DNA of 43,324 nucleotides from Chloroflexota bacterium (GCA_029556265.1 JAKQFH010000018.1:1-43324); one strand, 5' to 3'. Counted from the stretch's first letter, positions 32,808 to 43,062 are shown. Notes: generated from the sequence alone by a model not told the origin. Program-made: numbers and translations.

Positions 32808-32813
32808 ATTATA
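32808..32813 (-). promoter_or_regulatory. -10 element of the histidine kinase gene
   Basis: A perfect TATAAT on the minus strand. Transcription would start about six bases before the ATG. The -35 is weak. Confidence 0.5.
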
Positions 32814-32856
32814 GCACCACCCCTCTTCCTCAATCTCCCGATAAGGAAAGTTGGAG

Positions 32857-33573
32857 TTAAGGAATTGGGCTTAACGGGTGCGGGAACAGGGAAATAATCT
32901 TATCAACAACCTGGGCAGCGGTCAGCGCGTCGGTGTTAATCACCACCGCGTCCTCGGCGATTTTTAAGGGGGCGTGCTGACGGGAGGAATCTATCTCATC
33001 CCGTCGCCGCAAAGAGGTCAGAATCTCCGCGTAAGTGATCGTGGTGCCGTGTTGGTTTTCTTCCTCAAAACGCCGCCGGGCGCGTACCTCTAAAGACGCG
33101 TCCAGGTAAATTTTCAGGTCAGCGTCCGGTAAAACCACCGTGCCGATATCCCTGCCCAACATCACAATCCGTCCGCGCGCAGCAATTTTTCGCTGCTGCA
33201 AAGTCATCGCGCGGCGCACGCCCAAGTAAGACGAAACCAGCGACACGTTTTGGTTAACTTCAGGCAGACGAATATCCCAGGTATGGTCTTCAGAATCAAT
33301 GAGCACATCAAAGGCGCGCCCGTCATCTTTGCTAGCTGGTTTTACGTCAATTTCTATAGACTCCGCGAGAAGGGTAACCGCCGGTTCGTCTTCCGGAGCG
33401 AGCCCCTCATTCAGCGCCTGCCATGTGACCGCCCGGTACATAATCCCGGTATCCAGGCAAAGATAGCCTAGGCGTTTGGCGAGCATCGCGCCAACGGTGG
33501 TTTTTCCACCAGCCGCCGGCCCATCAATCGCGATGGTTAAAGGTAAGGCGCCGGAAGTTACATTCGCTTGCAT
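32857..33573 (-). CDS. cmk: cytidylate kinase
   Basis: A 238-residue kinase that converts (d)CMP to (d)CDP. P-loop GPAAGGKTT (18-26; most family members have GPAGAGKS), then LDTGIMYRAVT, a lid with LGRDIGTVVLPDADLKIYL, and RDEIDSSR near the end with the nucleotide-binding Arg and Asp. ATG 33573 shares one base with the stop codon of the preceding gene (TAATG), so translation is coupled. Its presence at the end of a glycan-membrane-protein operon is odd, since cmk usually sits by rpsA, plsC or der. Length is normal. Confidence 0.93.
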   Translation of the reverse strand: MQANVTSGALPLTIAIDGPAAGGKTTVGAMLAKRLGYLCLDTGIMYRAVTWQALNEGLAPEDEPAVTLLAESIEIDVKPASKDDGRAFDVLIDSEDHTWDIRLPEVNQNVSLVSSYLGVRRAMTLQQRKIAARGRIVMLGRDIGTVVLPDADLKIYLDASLEVRARRRFEEENQHGTTITYAEILTSLRRRDEIDSSRQHAPLKIAEDAVVINTDALTAAQVVDKIISLFPHPLSPIP

Positions 33574-35291
33574 TATGGAACCGCTCCTGTTAGCAGGTCC
33601 TGGCGGACCCAAAGGTAATACTCGCTTTTTTCAACGGGAAGTGATTGATTGACCGCGCCGCGCAAGAATTCAGCGAGTGACATTCTGCCCCAGGCAACAG
33701 ACCCCGGGTTCAGCAGGTGAATTCCGCGGTAGCTTAGAGCCGCCCCTTGCTGGTCAGCGCTTGCCGACAAAATAATCTCAGGGGCGTTATCCGCCGGCAG
33801 CGCGCTGGATAGTTCCGCTAGCTTATACTCACGGAATTCCCAGCGTAAGCTCTCCAGTTTGGGGTCTGTAATTACCACGCGCGAGACCTGCGGCTCCAGT
33901 TTGCCGAGTTTAACGGTTTCTTCGAGCAGTTGGCTTTGCGTCTTTGCGGAAAGCCAAACCTCTGAATCGGACCAGACCAAAGCCGGATATGGGTTCGCAG
34001 TTTGAATCGCGAGCATACTCAGGCTGAAACAATACGCGAGCAGGCTGAAAATAACAGCCCCCAGGATGCCTTTACGCGCGCTGTCTAAGGACCAGACCAC
34101 CATCACCAGTACAAAAACCAAAACCAACAATAACAAGCCGAGGATGAATGCGATTGCGCTCTGCCCAAAGGTGCTGCCAGTTTGCAGTGGATTGGCAAGG
34201 TTTTTCAAGCTTATCGCCAGATAAGCACATATCACGGCGCCCAATAAAAATGCCACCCAAGCGGCCTGCCTCGTAATGGGGCGCAAATTGACCAGCCTCA
34301 CGAGTGTCTCGGCAGAAAGCACCCACAACAGGCAGTGCAGCAGCCCGAATCCGGCAGGTCCCAATTGCCAGGCTAACACAACACTCAAAAGCATCAGTCC
34401 GGCTAGCAAACTGAAAAGTTCCAAACGGTCATTTTTTTCTTTCCAGGCAGAAAGCGCGGCAGGAAAAGCCAGCGCGAGCATTGGTAGGCTATACGCAGCC
34501 AGCCTGTATATTGAGGTTATAGGACTGATATCAATTCCCGACACGTTGGTTTGCCATAACTGCGATAACCCGGCGCCTAAACCGCTCAAACCGATCGGGT
34601 TCAGGAAAAACGCGCTGGAAACCAGGACAAGACTGACGCAGAAGCTGACGCCAGCCGCGAGCCAAAATCTTTTCGAATTTTTCGGGTAAGGCACGGCGTA
34701 TTCATTATGGACGAGATTGCCCCGCAGCAAACGCAGAATGCCCAAGCCCAGCAAGCCAACAAGCCCGGCAATCCAAAACCAGGTGCTGCTCAGCCAGGCC
34801 AGCGCCAGCATGCTTCCAAAGCCGACTGGCTTGCCTTCAAAATAGAAGCTTATTGCCCAAATGAGCCCTACCGCGGTAAAAATCGCCCCGCTCGCTTGCC
34901 GCGACAGCGTAACCAGAACCGGGTCAAACGCGAAACCTGCCGCCAGCAAGACTGCCGTCAGCTGACCCACCCTGCGCCGCCAAAAGAGGGGCACAAGCGC
35001 CAGGCTGGCGCCAGCCAAGGCGGGCCACAAGCGGGCAAAAAAAGGGCTGACCCGCAAAATCAGGAAGCTCAGCGCGGTCAGCCCCTCGTAAACGGGGCTT
35101 GCGGCTGTGCTGACAGGCAAGCCCTTTGCCACCGAGAGCGCGGCAAACGCGGCCTGGTTTTCTGCGGTGCTGAAAGGAATCGCGTTAAGGTTCGCCAAGC
35201 GCAGAAAAAGACCGGCCACAAAAATCGCCAGAATAATCAGGCGCGCATCCGCGTACCAATGTTTTGACCTGCCAATAGCATCCTCAGGCAT
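33573..35291 (-). CDS. GT39/Agl23-like multi-spanning membrane protein
   Basis: A 572-residue membrane protein with about 12 spans and a C-terminal soluble domain of about 150 residues. The first loop reads TAENQAAFAALSVAKGLPV, where GT-C enzymes carry an acidic residue; here E follows TA. Two later loops contain RQASGAIFTAVG and ASPVYEGLTAL. It resembles the dolichol-phosphate mannosyltransferase-like proteins found beside DUF2298 genes (the Agl23-type group). Role inferred: lipid-linked sugar transfer on the outside, or support for flipping. Start is 2 bp from the stop of the DUF2298 gene upstream, so translation is coupled on both sides. Confidence 0.7.
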   Translation of the reverse strand: MPEDAIGRSKHWYADARLIILAIFVAGLFLRLANLNAIPFSTAENQAAFAALSVAKGLPVSTAASPVYEGLTALSFLILRVSPFFARLWPALAGASLALVPLFWRRRVGQLTAVLLAAGFAFDPVLVTLSRQASGAIFTAVGLIWAISFYFEGKPVGFGSMLALAWLSSTWFWIAGLVGLLGLGILRLLRGNLVHNEYAVPYPKNSKRFWLAAGVSFCVSLVLVSSAFFLNPIGLSGLGAGLSQLWQTNVSGIDISPITSIYRLAAYSLPMLALAFPAALSAWKEKNDRLELFSLLAGLMLLSVVLAWQLGPAGFGLLHCLLWVLSAETLVRLVNLRPITRQAAWVAFLLGAVICAYLAISLKNLANPLQTGSTFGQSAIAFILGLLLLVLVFVLVMVVWSLDSARKGILGAVIFSLLAYCFSLSMLAIQTANPYPALVWSDSEVWLSAKTQSQLLEETVKLGKLEPQVSRVVITDPKLESLRWEFREYKLAELSSALPADNAPEIILSASADQQGAALSYRGIHLLNPGSVAWGRMSLAEFLRGAVNQSLPVEKSEYYLWVRQDLLTGAVP

Positions 35292-35293
35292 GC

Positions 35294-37975
35294 TTACTTC
35301 CCTGCCGTGTAAATATAGACGCGGGCGTTTGCGGAATTAAACCCGAGGCTGAGGTGCTCAGCAAATTTGCTCTCATCCAAGGCATAAGTCCGACCTTCAA
35401 GCTCTCCGACGTAAACATAAGCAATATTATACTTGTCGAGCACCGCTCTGGCTTCATCCCAATCATGCGTGCTGTACAATACCCGGATGTCGTCCTGCCG
35501 GCTGCCCATCTCCGCGTAGCCCCCGCGCCATTGTGCCACATGCCCTATCCACCCCAAAACGGTTGGCATCCCAGAGAATGTGGAGACTGAGGTATAGGTT
35601 GTGTAACTGCCGCCGGTATCAGAAACCGCTTCCACCATCACGCCCAAAGGCTGCTGCCCCAGCCAATCCACAGCTTGCATTTGGTCTGGCCAGTAATCCC
35701 GATAATAGCGCGACCCATCCAATGTCAGTTTTTGGAATGACGCCGAACCGCCCAGCTTGTTCCAGGTTGAGACAACCGGATAAACCAACCCAGCCGCCAT
35801 TGCGCACAGGCACAGTGCGGCCAGCGCGCCGGCAGGCCGCCGCGTGAGCAGTTCCAGCAAGGCCCATAAGACGCCAAACAGAAAAATCCCCGCGATGAGG
35901 TAATCCAAGGGCGCGCTGCCAAACGCGCCAAGATTTTGATTGAAGCGGGTAAAAACCTCGTCGCCGCGATACAAACCCAAATAGACAGCTGCCGCGCCAA
36001 GCAAGAGCATCAAGGCGGGAAGCAGCCTTCCCCAGGCTTTGGCTGTGCCGCGCGCCGCGAAGAAGCGGGCGATAAAATACGCGCCAGCAGCTGACCACAG
36101 AATCCAGGCCTGGAAATAGAACTTAAAAATTGTGTTCATGCGCGTGCCAAATTGGTCGCGCAGGTAAACGAACTCCGGCGCGAGCGCGATCAGCCCGCCC
36201 AGGAGCGCCAGAAAGACAACAAAGGTATCCACAGCGCGCTCGGGCGCCTCTGTTTGTGGGTGACGCGCCGCCTCTGAGTTGCCCTTAGGCCGGATGAGCG
36301 CGCTCAAGCCCAAAAATATCAACACAAACAGGGTGATGCCTGTTCCAGGCGCTTTCAAGCGCGCAATCAAGGCAGCCAGCAGCGGTTTTTGGCCAGGGGC
36401 GGCACCCTGCAGCGAAAGAAACAGCTGTCCAAGCTTGGGCAGCCGCGCCGCCGCGAAGGATATTCCCCAGGAAAACGCGAAAAGCGCCGCGAAAAGAGCC
36501 AGTGTAATTTTCAACGCCGTGCTAAAGCCATGTTTTTCTTTATCGTGCAGAAGTTGAAATCCTAAACCCAGCAAAAGGGGAACAAGCAGCGGACCGAACA
36601 TAATCCAGAAGTATTTCCCCTGTGTGAAAAACGCCAGGCTCGGCAAAATTCCACCTGCCTGGGAAGAAAAGCTGAGATAGAAGGGCAGATATGCCAGCAC
36701 GGCTGGAATTGCGAGCCCCACGCAAAGCATGACAAATTCACCAACGCGTTTGCCGCTCCACCCAAATTCCAACCACCGCCGATAAACCAGCGCCGCGGCG
36801 ATAAGCGCCAGGTAGAAAGGAAAGTCCCAGGTATTCAGGAAGGCGATTCCACCCAGGCTCACCACCGCCAGGAGCATCTCAGGCAACCGCCAGGGCAGCA
36901 TCCAGCGCCAAAGGCGGGTTTTGCCCTCCCAACCACCCAGGATGGCATTCAACGCCTGGCTGATGGCAGCCAGCACGAAAGGCATTCCGAGCATGTGCGG
37001 ATGGATATCCGAGAGCAGGAAAGTGAAATACGGGAATTCGTCGATAACTTCAAGCGCGCTGCCATTCAGCTGAAAATCCTGCACCACGCGGCTGGCGCCC
37101 CACCACTGCACCCCACCCCAACGCATCGGGAACCAGGAATTATCCGGGTTCACCCCGCTGATTTCTTTAAGCCGCAGCCAGTCCCAAAAAGGCGAACGGA
37201 GAGTTCCATCCGCGGCGGTGGTATAGAACAAGCCCCGCGCGTGCAAAACGTCCAGAAATCCATGCCAGTTGGAGACAATCAGGAGCAGCGCCGGCGCGAG
37301 CAGGCTGACAGCGTAAATCCAGCCGTTCTTTGGCTGGTTGTTCTTTTCCCGGGCTGCCAATAAATCGAAGAGAAGCCCATAAGCGCCAATCGCGGTGAGC
37401 GCGAACCACAGCGCCGCCGTCAGATTGTAGCCTACCGCTGCCGCGGAAGCGCTCACGCGGATGAGCATTGCTGCTAAAACATAACCGAAGTAATAATACG
37501 ATATTCCATACCCAGAAAGCCATGGGTCGTTCGGCGGAAAGGTCGGGGATTTCAGGATGGCGTTTATGAACGCCATTTCCATCGGTTTTTCAGTGCCGAG
37601 GATGGCGGGATTGGCAGCCCTCACGTATGCCCACAACGCGAACCCGACCAGAAACAGCCCTTCGACGCACAGAACTAATTTCCGATTCCTGCGCAGCCAG
37701 CCTGCCAGATTTTTCAGGCTGCCGCGCCCCAGGAAAGCAGCATTCAGCCCAACCAGCAAAAGCAGCGCGCTGAGCTGTCCAGCCAGGTCATTATTCAATA
37801 GTTTGAGCGAAGTCAAAAGCCAGAAAAGGTACCCCCACAAGAGCAGACCGAGCGGCCGGCTGAGCGCGTACCCGCGGCTGGGAAGCGCTTTGAACAGTCT
37901 GAACGTCAGGGGCAGGTTAATCCAGCTTATACAGAACGCGAACAGGTACCATTTCAGGAAATCTGCCAAGCTCAC
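35294..37975 (-). CDS. DUF2298 (YYY-motif) membrane protein
   Basis: An 893-residue protein with about 18 hydrophobic spans. The motif naming the family is GISYYYFG (encoded at about 37484-37507), preceded by EKPMEMAFINAILKSPTFPPNDPW; the second signature is EFPYFTFLLSDIHPH (encoded near 37000-37050). A soluble C-terminal part has a possible carbohydrate-binding-like strand set (GSYTTYTSVS, YVYVGELEG). DUF2298 proteins are found in Chloroflexi and archaea and are thought to act in envelope glycan assembly; their chemistry is not established. The GTG start overlaps the upstream stop as GTGA. Confidence 0.8.
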   Translation of the reverse strand: MSLADFLKWYLFAFCISWINLPLTFRLFKALPSRGYALSRPLGLLLWGYLFWLLTSLKLLNNDLAGQLSALLLLVGLNAAFLGRGSLKNLAGWLRRNRKLVLCVEGLFLVGFALWAYVRAANPAILGTEKPMEMAFINAILKSPTFPPNDPWLSGYGISYYYFGYVLAAMLIRVSASAAAVGYNLTAALWFALTAIGAYGLLFDLLAAREKNNQPKNGWIYAVSLLAPALLLIVSNWHGFLDVLHARGLFYTTAADGTLRSPFWDWLRLKEISGVNPDNSWFPMRWGGVQWWGASRVVQDFQLNGSALEVIDEFPYFTFLLSDIHPHMLGMPFVLAAISQALNAILGGWEGKTRLWRWMLPWRLPEMLLAVVSLGGIAFLNTWDFPFYLALIAAALVYRRWLEFGWSGKRVGEFVMLCVGLAIPAVLAYLPFYLSFSSQAGGILPSLAFFTQGKYFWIMFGPLLVPLLLGLGFQLLHDKEKHGFSTALKITLALFAALFAFSWGISFAAARLPKLGQLFLSLQGAAPGQKPLLAALIARLKAPGTGITLFVLIFLGLSALIRPKGNSEAARHPQTEAPERAVDTFVVFLALLGGLIALAPEFVYLRDQFGTRMNTIFKFYFQAWILWSAAGAYFIARFFAARGTAKAWGRLLPALMLLLGAAAVYLGLYRGDEVFTRFNQNLGAFGSAPLDYLIAGIFLFGVLWALLELLTRRPAGALAALCLCAMAAGLVYPVVSTWNKLGGSASFQKLTLDGSRYYRDYWPDQMQAVDWLGQQPLGVMVEAVSDTGGSYTTYTSVSTFSGMPTVLGWIGHVAQWRGGYAEMGSRQDDIRVLYSTHDWDEARAVLDKYNIAYVYVGELEGRTYALDESKFAEHLSLGFNSANARVYIYTAGK

Positions 37976-40900
37976 CTCACCTTATAAACCACAGTGCTGT
38001 CATACTGGAAGACCTGATCCCACAATATGCCCGCCTGGGTTTCAAATTTGTCCAATCCTCCGCCGGGGTAAAAAGCTTTCTCCAGGCGACCCACGATGAT
38101 GTAACTGACCTGATACTTATCTATAAATTTTCTCACAAAATCAAGGTCGTCGGTCAGGTAAAACTTATTCACCTCATCCACCCGATTCTGGACTTCGTTG
38201 TTCTGCAGTATCGCCCGCTGCTGACGCTGGTGGTAATTCCACCCGACGACCCCCGGCAGCCCGGTGTAAATCGTGTAGCGGTTGCCCCAGCGGTATTCAT
38301 AAGCCTGGGCTTCCAAGATGACAGGCGAGCCGCTGATATTATCCTGCATCCAGCGGATGGTGTAATAATCGTCCTTCAGGGGCATGTCCACACCCATATC
38401 ATAATAGTGGGAACTCACCATATAGCGCATCCCGTCCAGCGTTTTCGGCGCTGCCGGGTCCATCCGGTCGTGGATTTTATCCGTGGTGCCCAAAAGTGGG
38501 AAGAGCAGCGCGCAAGCCGCGAGCAGAATCAGCGGAAGTTGGAACAGCAGCTGGGTGCGCAGTGTCCACCTGTGCTGGCTGGTCCAAAGCAGCACCAGGC
38601 CGCTGCCTGCCGCGAGTGCCAACATCAACCAGGCTTGCATATACAGCTTAAAGACCACGTTCATCCGCCCGATATCCCCCACCAGGTAGACCATTTCCAC
38701 CACCAACGTTTCAAGCAGCGCGGTGGCAATCAGGAAGAACATCAGTTTTTTCGCGTCGCTTTGAGCGGGACGCAGCAGTAACAAGAGCGACCACAAACAC
38801 AGCGGCAAAACAACAAGCGCGACCGTCACCTTAAGATACAACAAGGCAATCAAAAGCACCCCAAAAACCACGCCCGCGATTTTCAGGAGATTCTGGTGCG
38901 GCTTAAGTTTTTTCAGCGCGGAAAGCGGCGTGACCGCCAACCATTGGTAGGTTTCCCAGGCATACCAGAATACGATTATGAAGAGCAGCAGCCCCCAATG
39001 CGTGAAGTAGGACCCAAGCGGTGTGCGATCTCCGGTCCAAATTCCGATTTGGTTATAGCCGGGATGGAACAGGCGGTTGAAGGGAAGATACAGTAGCATG
39101 CTGAGCCCGGTGAGTGCCGCTATCATTCCCAGCGCGGGCAGCAGCTTAGCCAGCCGTGCCTGGCGCATGAACTTAACCGGCGGCAGATACTTCCATCCGA
39201 CATAGCCTAACACGAAGAGGTTCAGCAGCAAGAACGTGTAATAATCCCAGGTATTGGTGGGTTTCAGGGCGCCAATCACCAGCGCGCCGATGAAAAAGCT
39301 CAGCCCGAACCCGAGACGCCCCGTCGCGCGGGTTTCTCCGAAGCGGCATTTCGCGAGAAGCGCCGAAAGCCCCCAGGCTGCCGCGAAGATGACTATCGGC
39401 ATCGCGATCAGATGGGCGTGCAAGTCCGCGTAGAGGAAGGTGAAATACGGGAATTCCGTAATAGGGTCGCCAGGAATGACCCGGCTGGGAACCCAATACC
39501 AATCCCCCGGGTAGAGAGGCATTTGCGTGCCTTTCAGCAGCAAGCCGTAGCCTTTGAAGAACCAGGAAAGTTTGTTGAAAATTGTGGCCCCATCCAAAGC
39601 GGCTCCGCCCGCGCCCATTGTCTGCAGCGTCTGATTCAACAACCTGACCGTGCCAAGATTTCCGACGAATGCCAGCAGCAGGGCGGTGCAAAGCCCCGCC
39701 GCGAAAGGTTTTCCGAACACCCGGCTCAATTCCGGCGCGTTTTCTCCTTCACGCCCGGCGATAATCGCGCGGGTCAGGTTCCAGCCTACGCTGTACGCCC
39801 CGATGACAAGCAAGGAATACCACAACGGAAGCACAATATTATAGGCAACAGAGGGTATGATTCCCAGCAACTTAACCGGCATGCCCAGGATAATCAAACC
39901 GTAGTAATAGTAATTGATATATCCGCCTGCGTACCATGGGTCATACGCCGGGAAAGTGGTGCTTTTGATGACCGCGTTGAAGTAAGAGAAGTCCATCGGC
40001 TTCTCTCCGCCCTTATACGGATGCCACAGGTCGGGGTTGTTACACCGCACCCACAGGAAGAACAGGAAAGCGCCCAAAGCCAGCAGTTCGATTACCAGAT
40101 AATGTTTCCAGTTTTGCCGCAATTCCTGGAGTATGGCGCGCCTGCCGAGAACAGCAGCCAACGCCCCCGCCAGGGCAATCAAGGCGCAGACACAACCGAT
40201 GAGTGTTTTGGTGACCGCGAACCCACTGGAGCCCAGCAGATAGGCGAACCAGGCAATCAGCAGAAAACCCGCCAGACGGGAGAAAGCATAGCCTTTGTCC
40301 GCCAGGCCGGGCAGCGCCAGCCGGAGGATGGGGTAAACAAACAGCCCCAGAATCAGGCTGAACAGGTAAAAAGCCGCAACCGCGGCGGTCTGGCTGGTAT
40401 TGACAAGCGCCAGGCGATTAAAAAGCCGGCTCCAGGTTCCGCCTCTACGCTGAACCGTGAGGGAATCGGCGCGAAGCATCAGGTGGTTATCCCTGATAAT
40501 GCTTGTTTTGTAGTTATCTGCCTGTCTGGGCGTCAGATTAACGACGTAACTGAGGTCCACGCCCTCAAACAAGTTCCTCACCGTATTAGGGTCGAAGTCG
40601 GCGCCCTTTTTAAATATCAGCACTTTTGGATGGTCATAAACGGAAAAGGCTTCTTCGGCGAATTGGTCGTTAAAGCGCCAGTCTCCGAGGTTTGGATACG
40701 ATGTGACGGTCTTCAACAGCTCAAAACCCAACCTGCCGGAAAACATACCAGGTTCGGCGATGTTGTAACAGCTCACCAGGTCCAGGCTCTCGGGACAGCC
40801 CAGCAGCTCCCGATAATAAAAACTTGTCAGCGGGTAGCGTTCCGGAACGCGCGTAGTTGTACCCCACTGCCGGTTGGAACTGATAAAGAGATAATCGCCC

Positions 40901-43062
40901 TGTTGGAGCAAATCAATGAAGCGCTCGCGCTTGTCGGCATTATCCGGCCAGTAAAGTTCAAGGTTGAGGTCGCCGCGGAAAATTCCTCCGTTGTCGCTGT
41001 AGGGCACATAACCCGCCTCAGAAACCGGAAGCGCGTCATCCCAGGAAGATTCGTGCACAGGCGCCACAGACGAAATCGCCAGCGTGCCTTTGCCAGCGCT
41101 CATTTCCAGGCTGAAATTCAGCACCTGAGGGACGGTAATTCTGAGCGGTTTGTCCAGCACAATCCGCGCGCTGCTGCCTTTCCCTCCGCCCAAATCGACG
41201 AACGTGCCGGAAAGCACACCTCTCACCGGTTCAGAGTTCGGCTCTGCGCTGGGGCTGAGCGTGACTTTCAGGGTCTTTTCGGAGTAATTCTGGCTGAGGT
41301 CCAGCAGATATGGGATTTCCACCGCGGTAATATCGCCAGGCGTCAACACGCTGATATCCATGCTGTAAGCATGCGTCGGGGTGATTGTCTCAACAATCCT
41401 GTTCAGGGATTGCGGCGAGGAAGCGCCTTGTCGGTTACGGATGCTGACTTTCGGCACGCCGCTGAGGAAAACCTGGGTGTCAGGATCCGACTGACGCAAG
41501 CTGAGTACATACCCGGCGCCTTTTTCAAGCGGAATTGGCGGGTCGAACCGAAACGTGAGCAAGCCGGCGCTGTTGTCAGACAGGCTCGAATTGGCTGCCG
41601 TGGAAAGTATGGGCGGTGAGAGGGGCTCACCCAAGCTGCCAGCCCGCGTGATTATCACGCTGAAGCGGTTGGATCCGCCCTGAGCGCCTAAAAATTGCGC
41701 GGTGGGAAGGGTAAACGCTTCCAGTTCGCCATCCACCCAACTGACGAACGTGAAGGGTTTGGATTGCGCTCCAAATAAGGTGTCTCCACTGCGATAAGGC
41801 GCCTGCTGAATTACCTCGCCGTCATCCGTGCGCGAAACCAGATTGACCGGGCCGGAAATATGGTCATAAATCCAGCCCGTCGCGTTGACCCGGGTATGCG
41901 GACGGGTGTAGATGCGCGTGAACGCGAAAGCGTAGACAGCCGATCCAGCCAGCGTCAGCACGGCGAGGGCAAGCCCGAGCGCGCGCAGGCTTTTTGCGGA
42001 AAGCTTAATTCGCCCGCAGCGCAGCTCCCGGGTGCTCTGCCACAAGCTGACCAGACCCCAGGCGGCAATCACTGCCAACAGCGGGTAAATCAACAGCAGG
42101 TAGCGCATGGCTTTCACCCAGGCGGTCAGCTGCCAAAGCAGGTAGAACGCGGTCCAACCCCAAACCGGCAGAAGCAAACGCTTCTTATGCTTAATTCCAA
42201 CCCAGCCCATGGCGCCCAGGCTGATTAGCGAAACAACCCCAAACGGGCTGCCAAGCCCCCAAACTACCAGGTTTTTTAGAGAAAACAAGACAGACCGACG
42301 CGCCCACTGCAGCGCCGGCGGGAAGTCCACATTACCAGTGCTTTGCTGTGCCAGGCTCTTCAGTCCGTCCAGCCACTCACGATTGAGTCCCAGCGTGAAA
42401 AAGCCGGTTCCCGCGAACGCGTAGGGCTGGAAAATGCGGAAGCTGATAATCGAAAAGAGCGCGGCCAGGAGTATCATTTTCAGGCTGAACTTGCTGTAGC
42501 TTTCGCGCTCTTCAGCATCAAGACGGAAGAAGCGGACGGCTTCCACGGCTGGCAGAAACAGCGCGAGTGATACCGCGTTGATTTTGGAAGCCGCTGCCAT
42601 CCCCAGCGCGATACCAAACGCCGCGTAGAGGAACCAATCGCCAAACTGGGTTTTTATTCGCCGCGACTCCAGACTGGCGCCGCCAGGCTGGGATTTGGTC
42701 AGGATGACCACCCCGATATAGAGGGTGAGCATGCCAAAGGTGTTGGTGAATGTGTCAACCGTCATGAAATGGGACTGCTGGATGGGCAGCACAGCAAAAG
42801 CGTACAGCGCCGCGGCCAGCAAGCCTGCTTTGGAGTTCATCAACCGGAAAGCAATCAGGAAAACCAGCAGGATGGTAATCACGTCCGCCAAAGCCGAGAG
42901 CTGCCGGCCCACAATCGTGATCGGATCGTAGCCAACCTGCCCTATCCATTCGCCAACGTAGCGGATAATAAACAGCGGCAGCGTGCCGTACACAAAGAAG
43001 TCGTAACCCAGGTTGCCGGGATTGAGCGTTGATGCGTCGGTGTTAAAGTATTCACCCGCGCT
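37972..43062 (-). CDS. giant GT39-DUF2298 fusion membrane protein, 5' end cut off
   Basis: At least 1690 residues remain. The N-terminal part (to about residue 380) is a GT-C/PMT-like region beginning inside the conserved SAGEYFNT...STLNP stretch; its catalytic first loop is missing. A middle section (about 400-900) is beta-rich and probably outside the cell. The C-terminal half is a DUF2298 domain with YINYYYYG (encoded near 39898-39930) and EFPYFTFLYADLHAHL (near 39411-39460). The same EKPM-DFSYFNAV and FPYFTFL signatures occur in the 893-residue neighbour, so the two are paralogous over this half. The 5' end is interrupted by unlike sequence at about 43057-43066, so the true start codon is not in the window. 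It heads the operon of three membrane proteins plus cmk. Confidence 0.85.
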   Translation of the reverse strand, partial: SAGEYFNTDASTLNPGNLGYDFFVYGTLPLFIIRYVGEWIGQVGYDPITIVGRQLSALADVITILLVFLIAFRLMNSKAGLLAAALYAFAVLPIQQSHFMTVDTFTNTFGMLTLYIGVVILTKSQPGGASLESRRIKTQFGDWFLYAAFGIALGMAAASKINAVSLALFLPAVEAVRFFRLDAEERESYSKFSLKMILLAALFSIISFRIFQPYAFAGTGFFTLGLNREWLDGLKSLAQQSTGNVDFPPALQWARRSVLFSLKNLVVWGLGSPFGVVSLISLGAMGWVGIKHKKRLLLPVWGWTAFYLLWQLTAWVKAMRYLLLIYPLLAVIAAWGLVSLWQSTRELRCGRIKLSAKSLRALGLALAVLTLAGSAVYAFAFTRIYTRPHTRVNATGWIYDHISGPVNLVSRTDDGEVIQQAPYRSGDTLFGAQSKPFTFVSWVDGELEAFTLPTAQFLGAQGGSNRFSVIITRAGSLGEPLSPPILSTAANSSLSDNSAGLLTFRFDPPIPLEKGAGYVLSLRQSDPDTQVFLSGVPKVSIRNRQGASSPQSLNRIVETITPTHAYSMDISVLTPGDITAVEIPYLLDLSQNYSEKTLKVTLSPSAEPNSEPVRGVLSGTFVDLGGGKGSSARIVLDKPLRITVPQVLNFSLEMSAGKGTLAISSVAPVHESSWDDALPVSEAGYVPYSDNGGIFRGDLNLELYWPDNADKRERFIDLLQQGDYLFISSNRQWGTTTRVPERYPLTSFYYRELLGCPESLDLVSCYNIAEPGMFSGRLGFELLKTVTSYPNLGDWRFNDQFAEEAFSVYDHPKVLIFKKGADFDPNTVRNLFEGVDLSYVVNLTPRQADNYKTSIIRDNHLMLRADSLTVQRRGGTWSRLFNRLALVNTSQTAAVAAFYLFSLILGLFVYPILRLALPGLADKGYAFSRLAGFLLIAWFAYLLGSSGFAVTKTLIGCVCALIALAGALAAVLGRRAILQELRQNWKHYLVIELLALGAFLFFLWVRCNNPDLWHPYKGGEKPMDFSYFNAVIKSTTFPAYDPWYAGGYINYYYYGLIILGMPVKLLGIIPSVAYNIVLPLWYSLLVIGAYSVGWNLTRAIIAGREGENAPELSRVFGKPFAAGLCTALLLAFVGNLGTVRLLNQTLQTMGAGGAALDGATIFNKLSWFFKGYGLLLKGTQMPLYPGDWYWVPSRVIPGDPITEFPYFTFLYADLHAHLIAMPIVIFAAAWGLSALLAKCRFGETRATGRLGFGLSFFIGALVIGALKPTNTWDYYTFLLLNLFVLGYVGWKYLPPVKFMRQARLAKLLPALGMIAALTGLSMLLYLPFNRLFHPGYNQIGIWTGDRTPLGSYFTHWGLLLFIIVFWYAWETYQWLAVTPLSALKKLKPHQNLLKIAGVVFGVLLIALLYLKVTVALVVLPLCLWSLLLLLRPAQSDAKKLMFFLIATALLETLVVEMVYLVGDIGRMNVVFKLYMQAWLMLALAAGSGLVLLWTSQHRWTLRTQLLFQLPLILLAACALLFPLLGTTDKIHDRMDPAAPKTLDGMRYMVSSHYYDMGVDMPLKDDYYTIRWMQDNISGSPVILEAQAYEYRWGNRYTIYTGLPGVVGWNYHQRQQRAILQNNEVQNRVDEVNKFYLTDDLDFVRKFIDKYQVSYIIVGRLEKAFYPGGGLDKFETQAGILWDQVFQYDSTVVYKVR

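Noticed and set aside
39412-41619. 735-codon plus-strand open frame
   Set aside because: It lies wholly opposite the DUF2298 fusion gene, is rich in Arg/Gln/His with no domain pattern, and reflects codon bias of the real gene.
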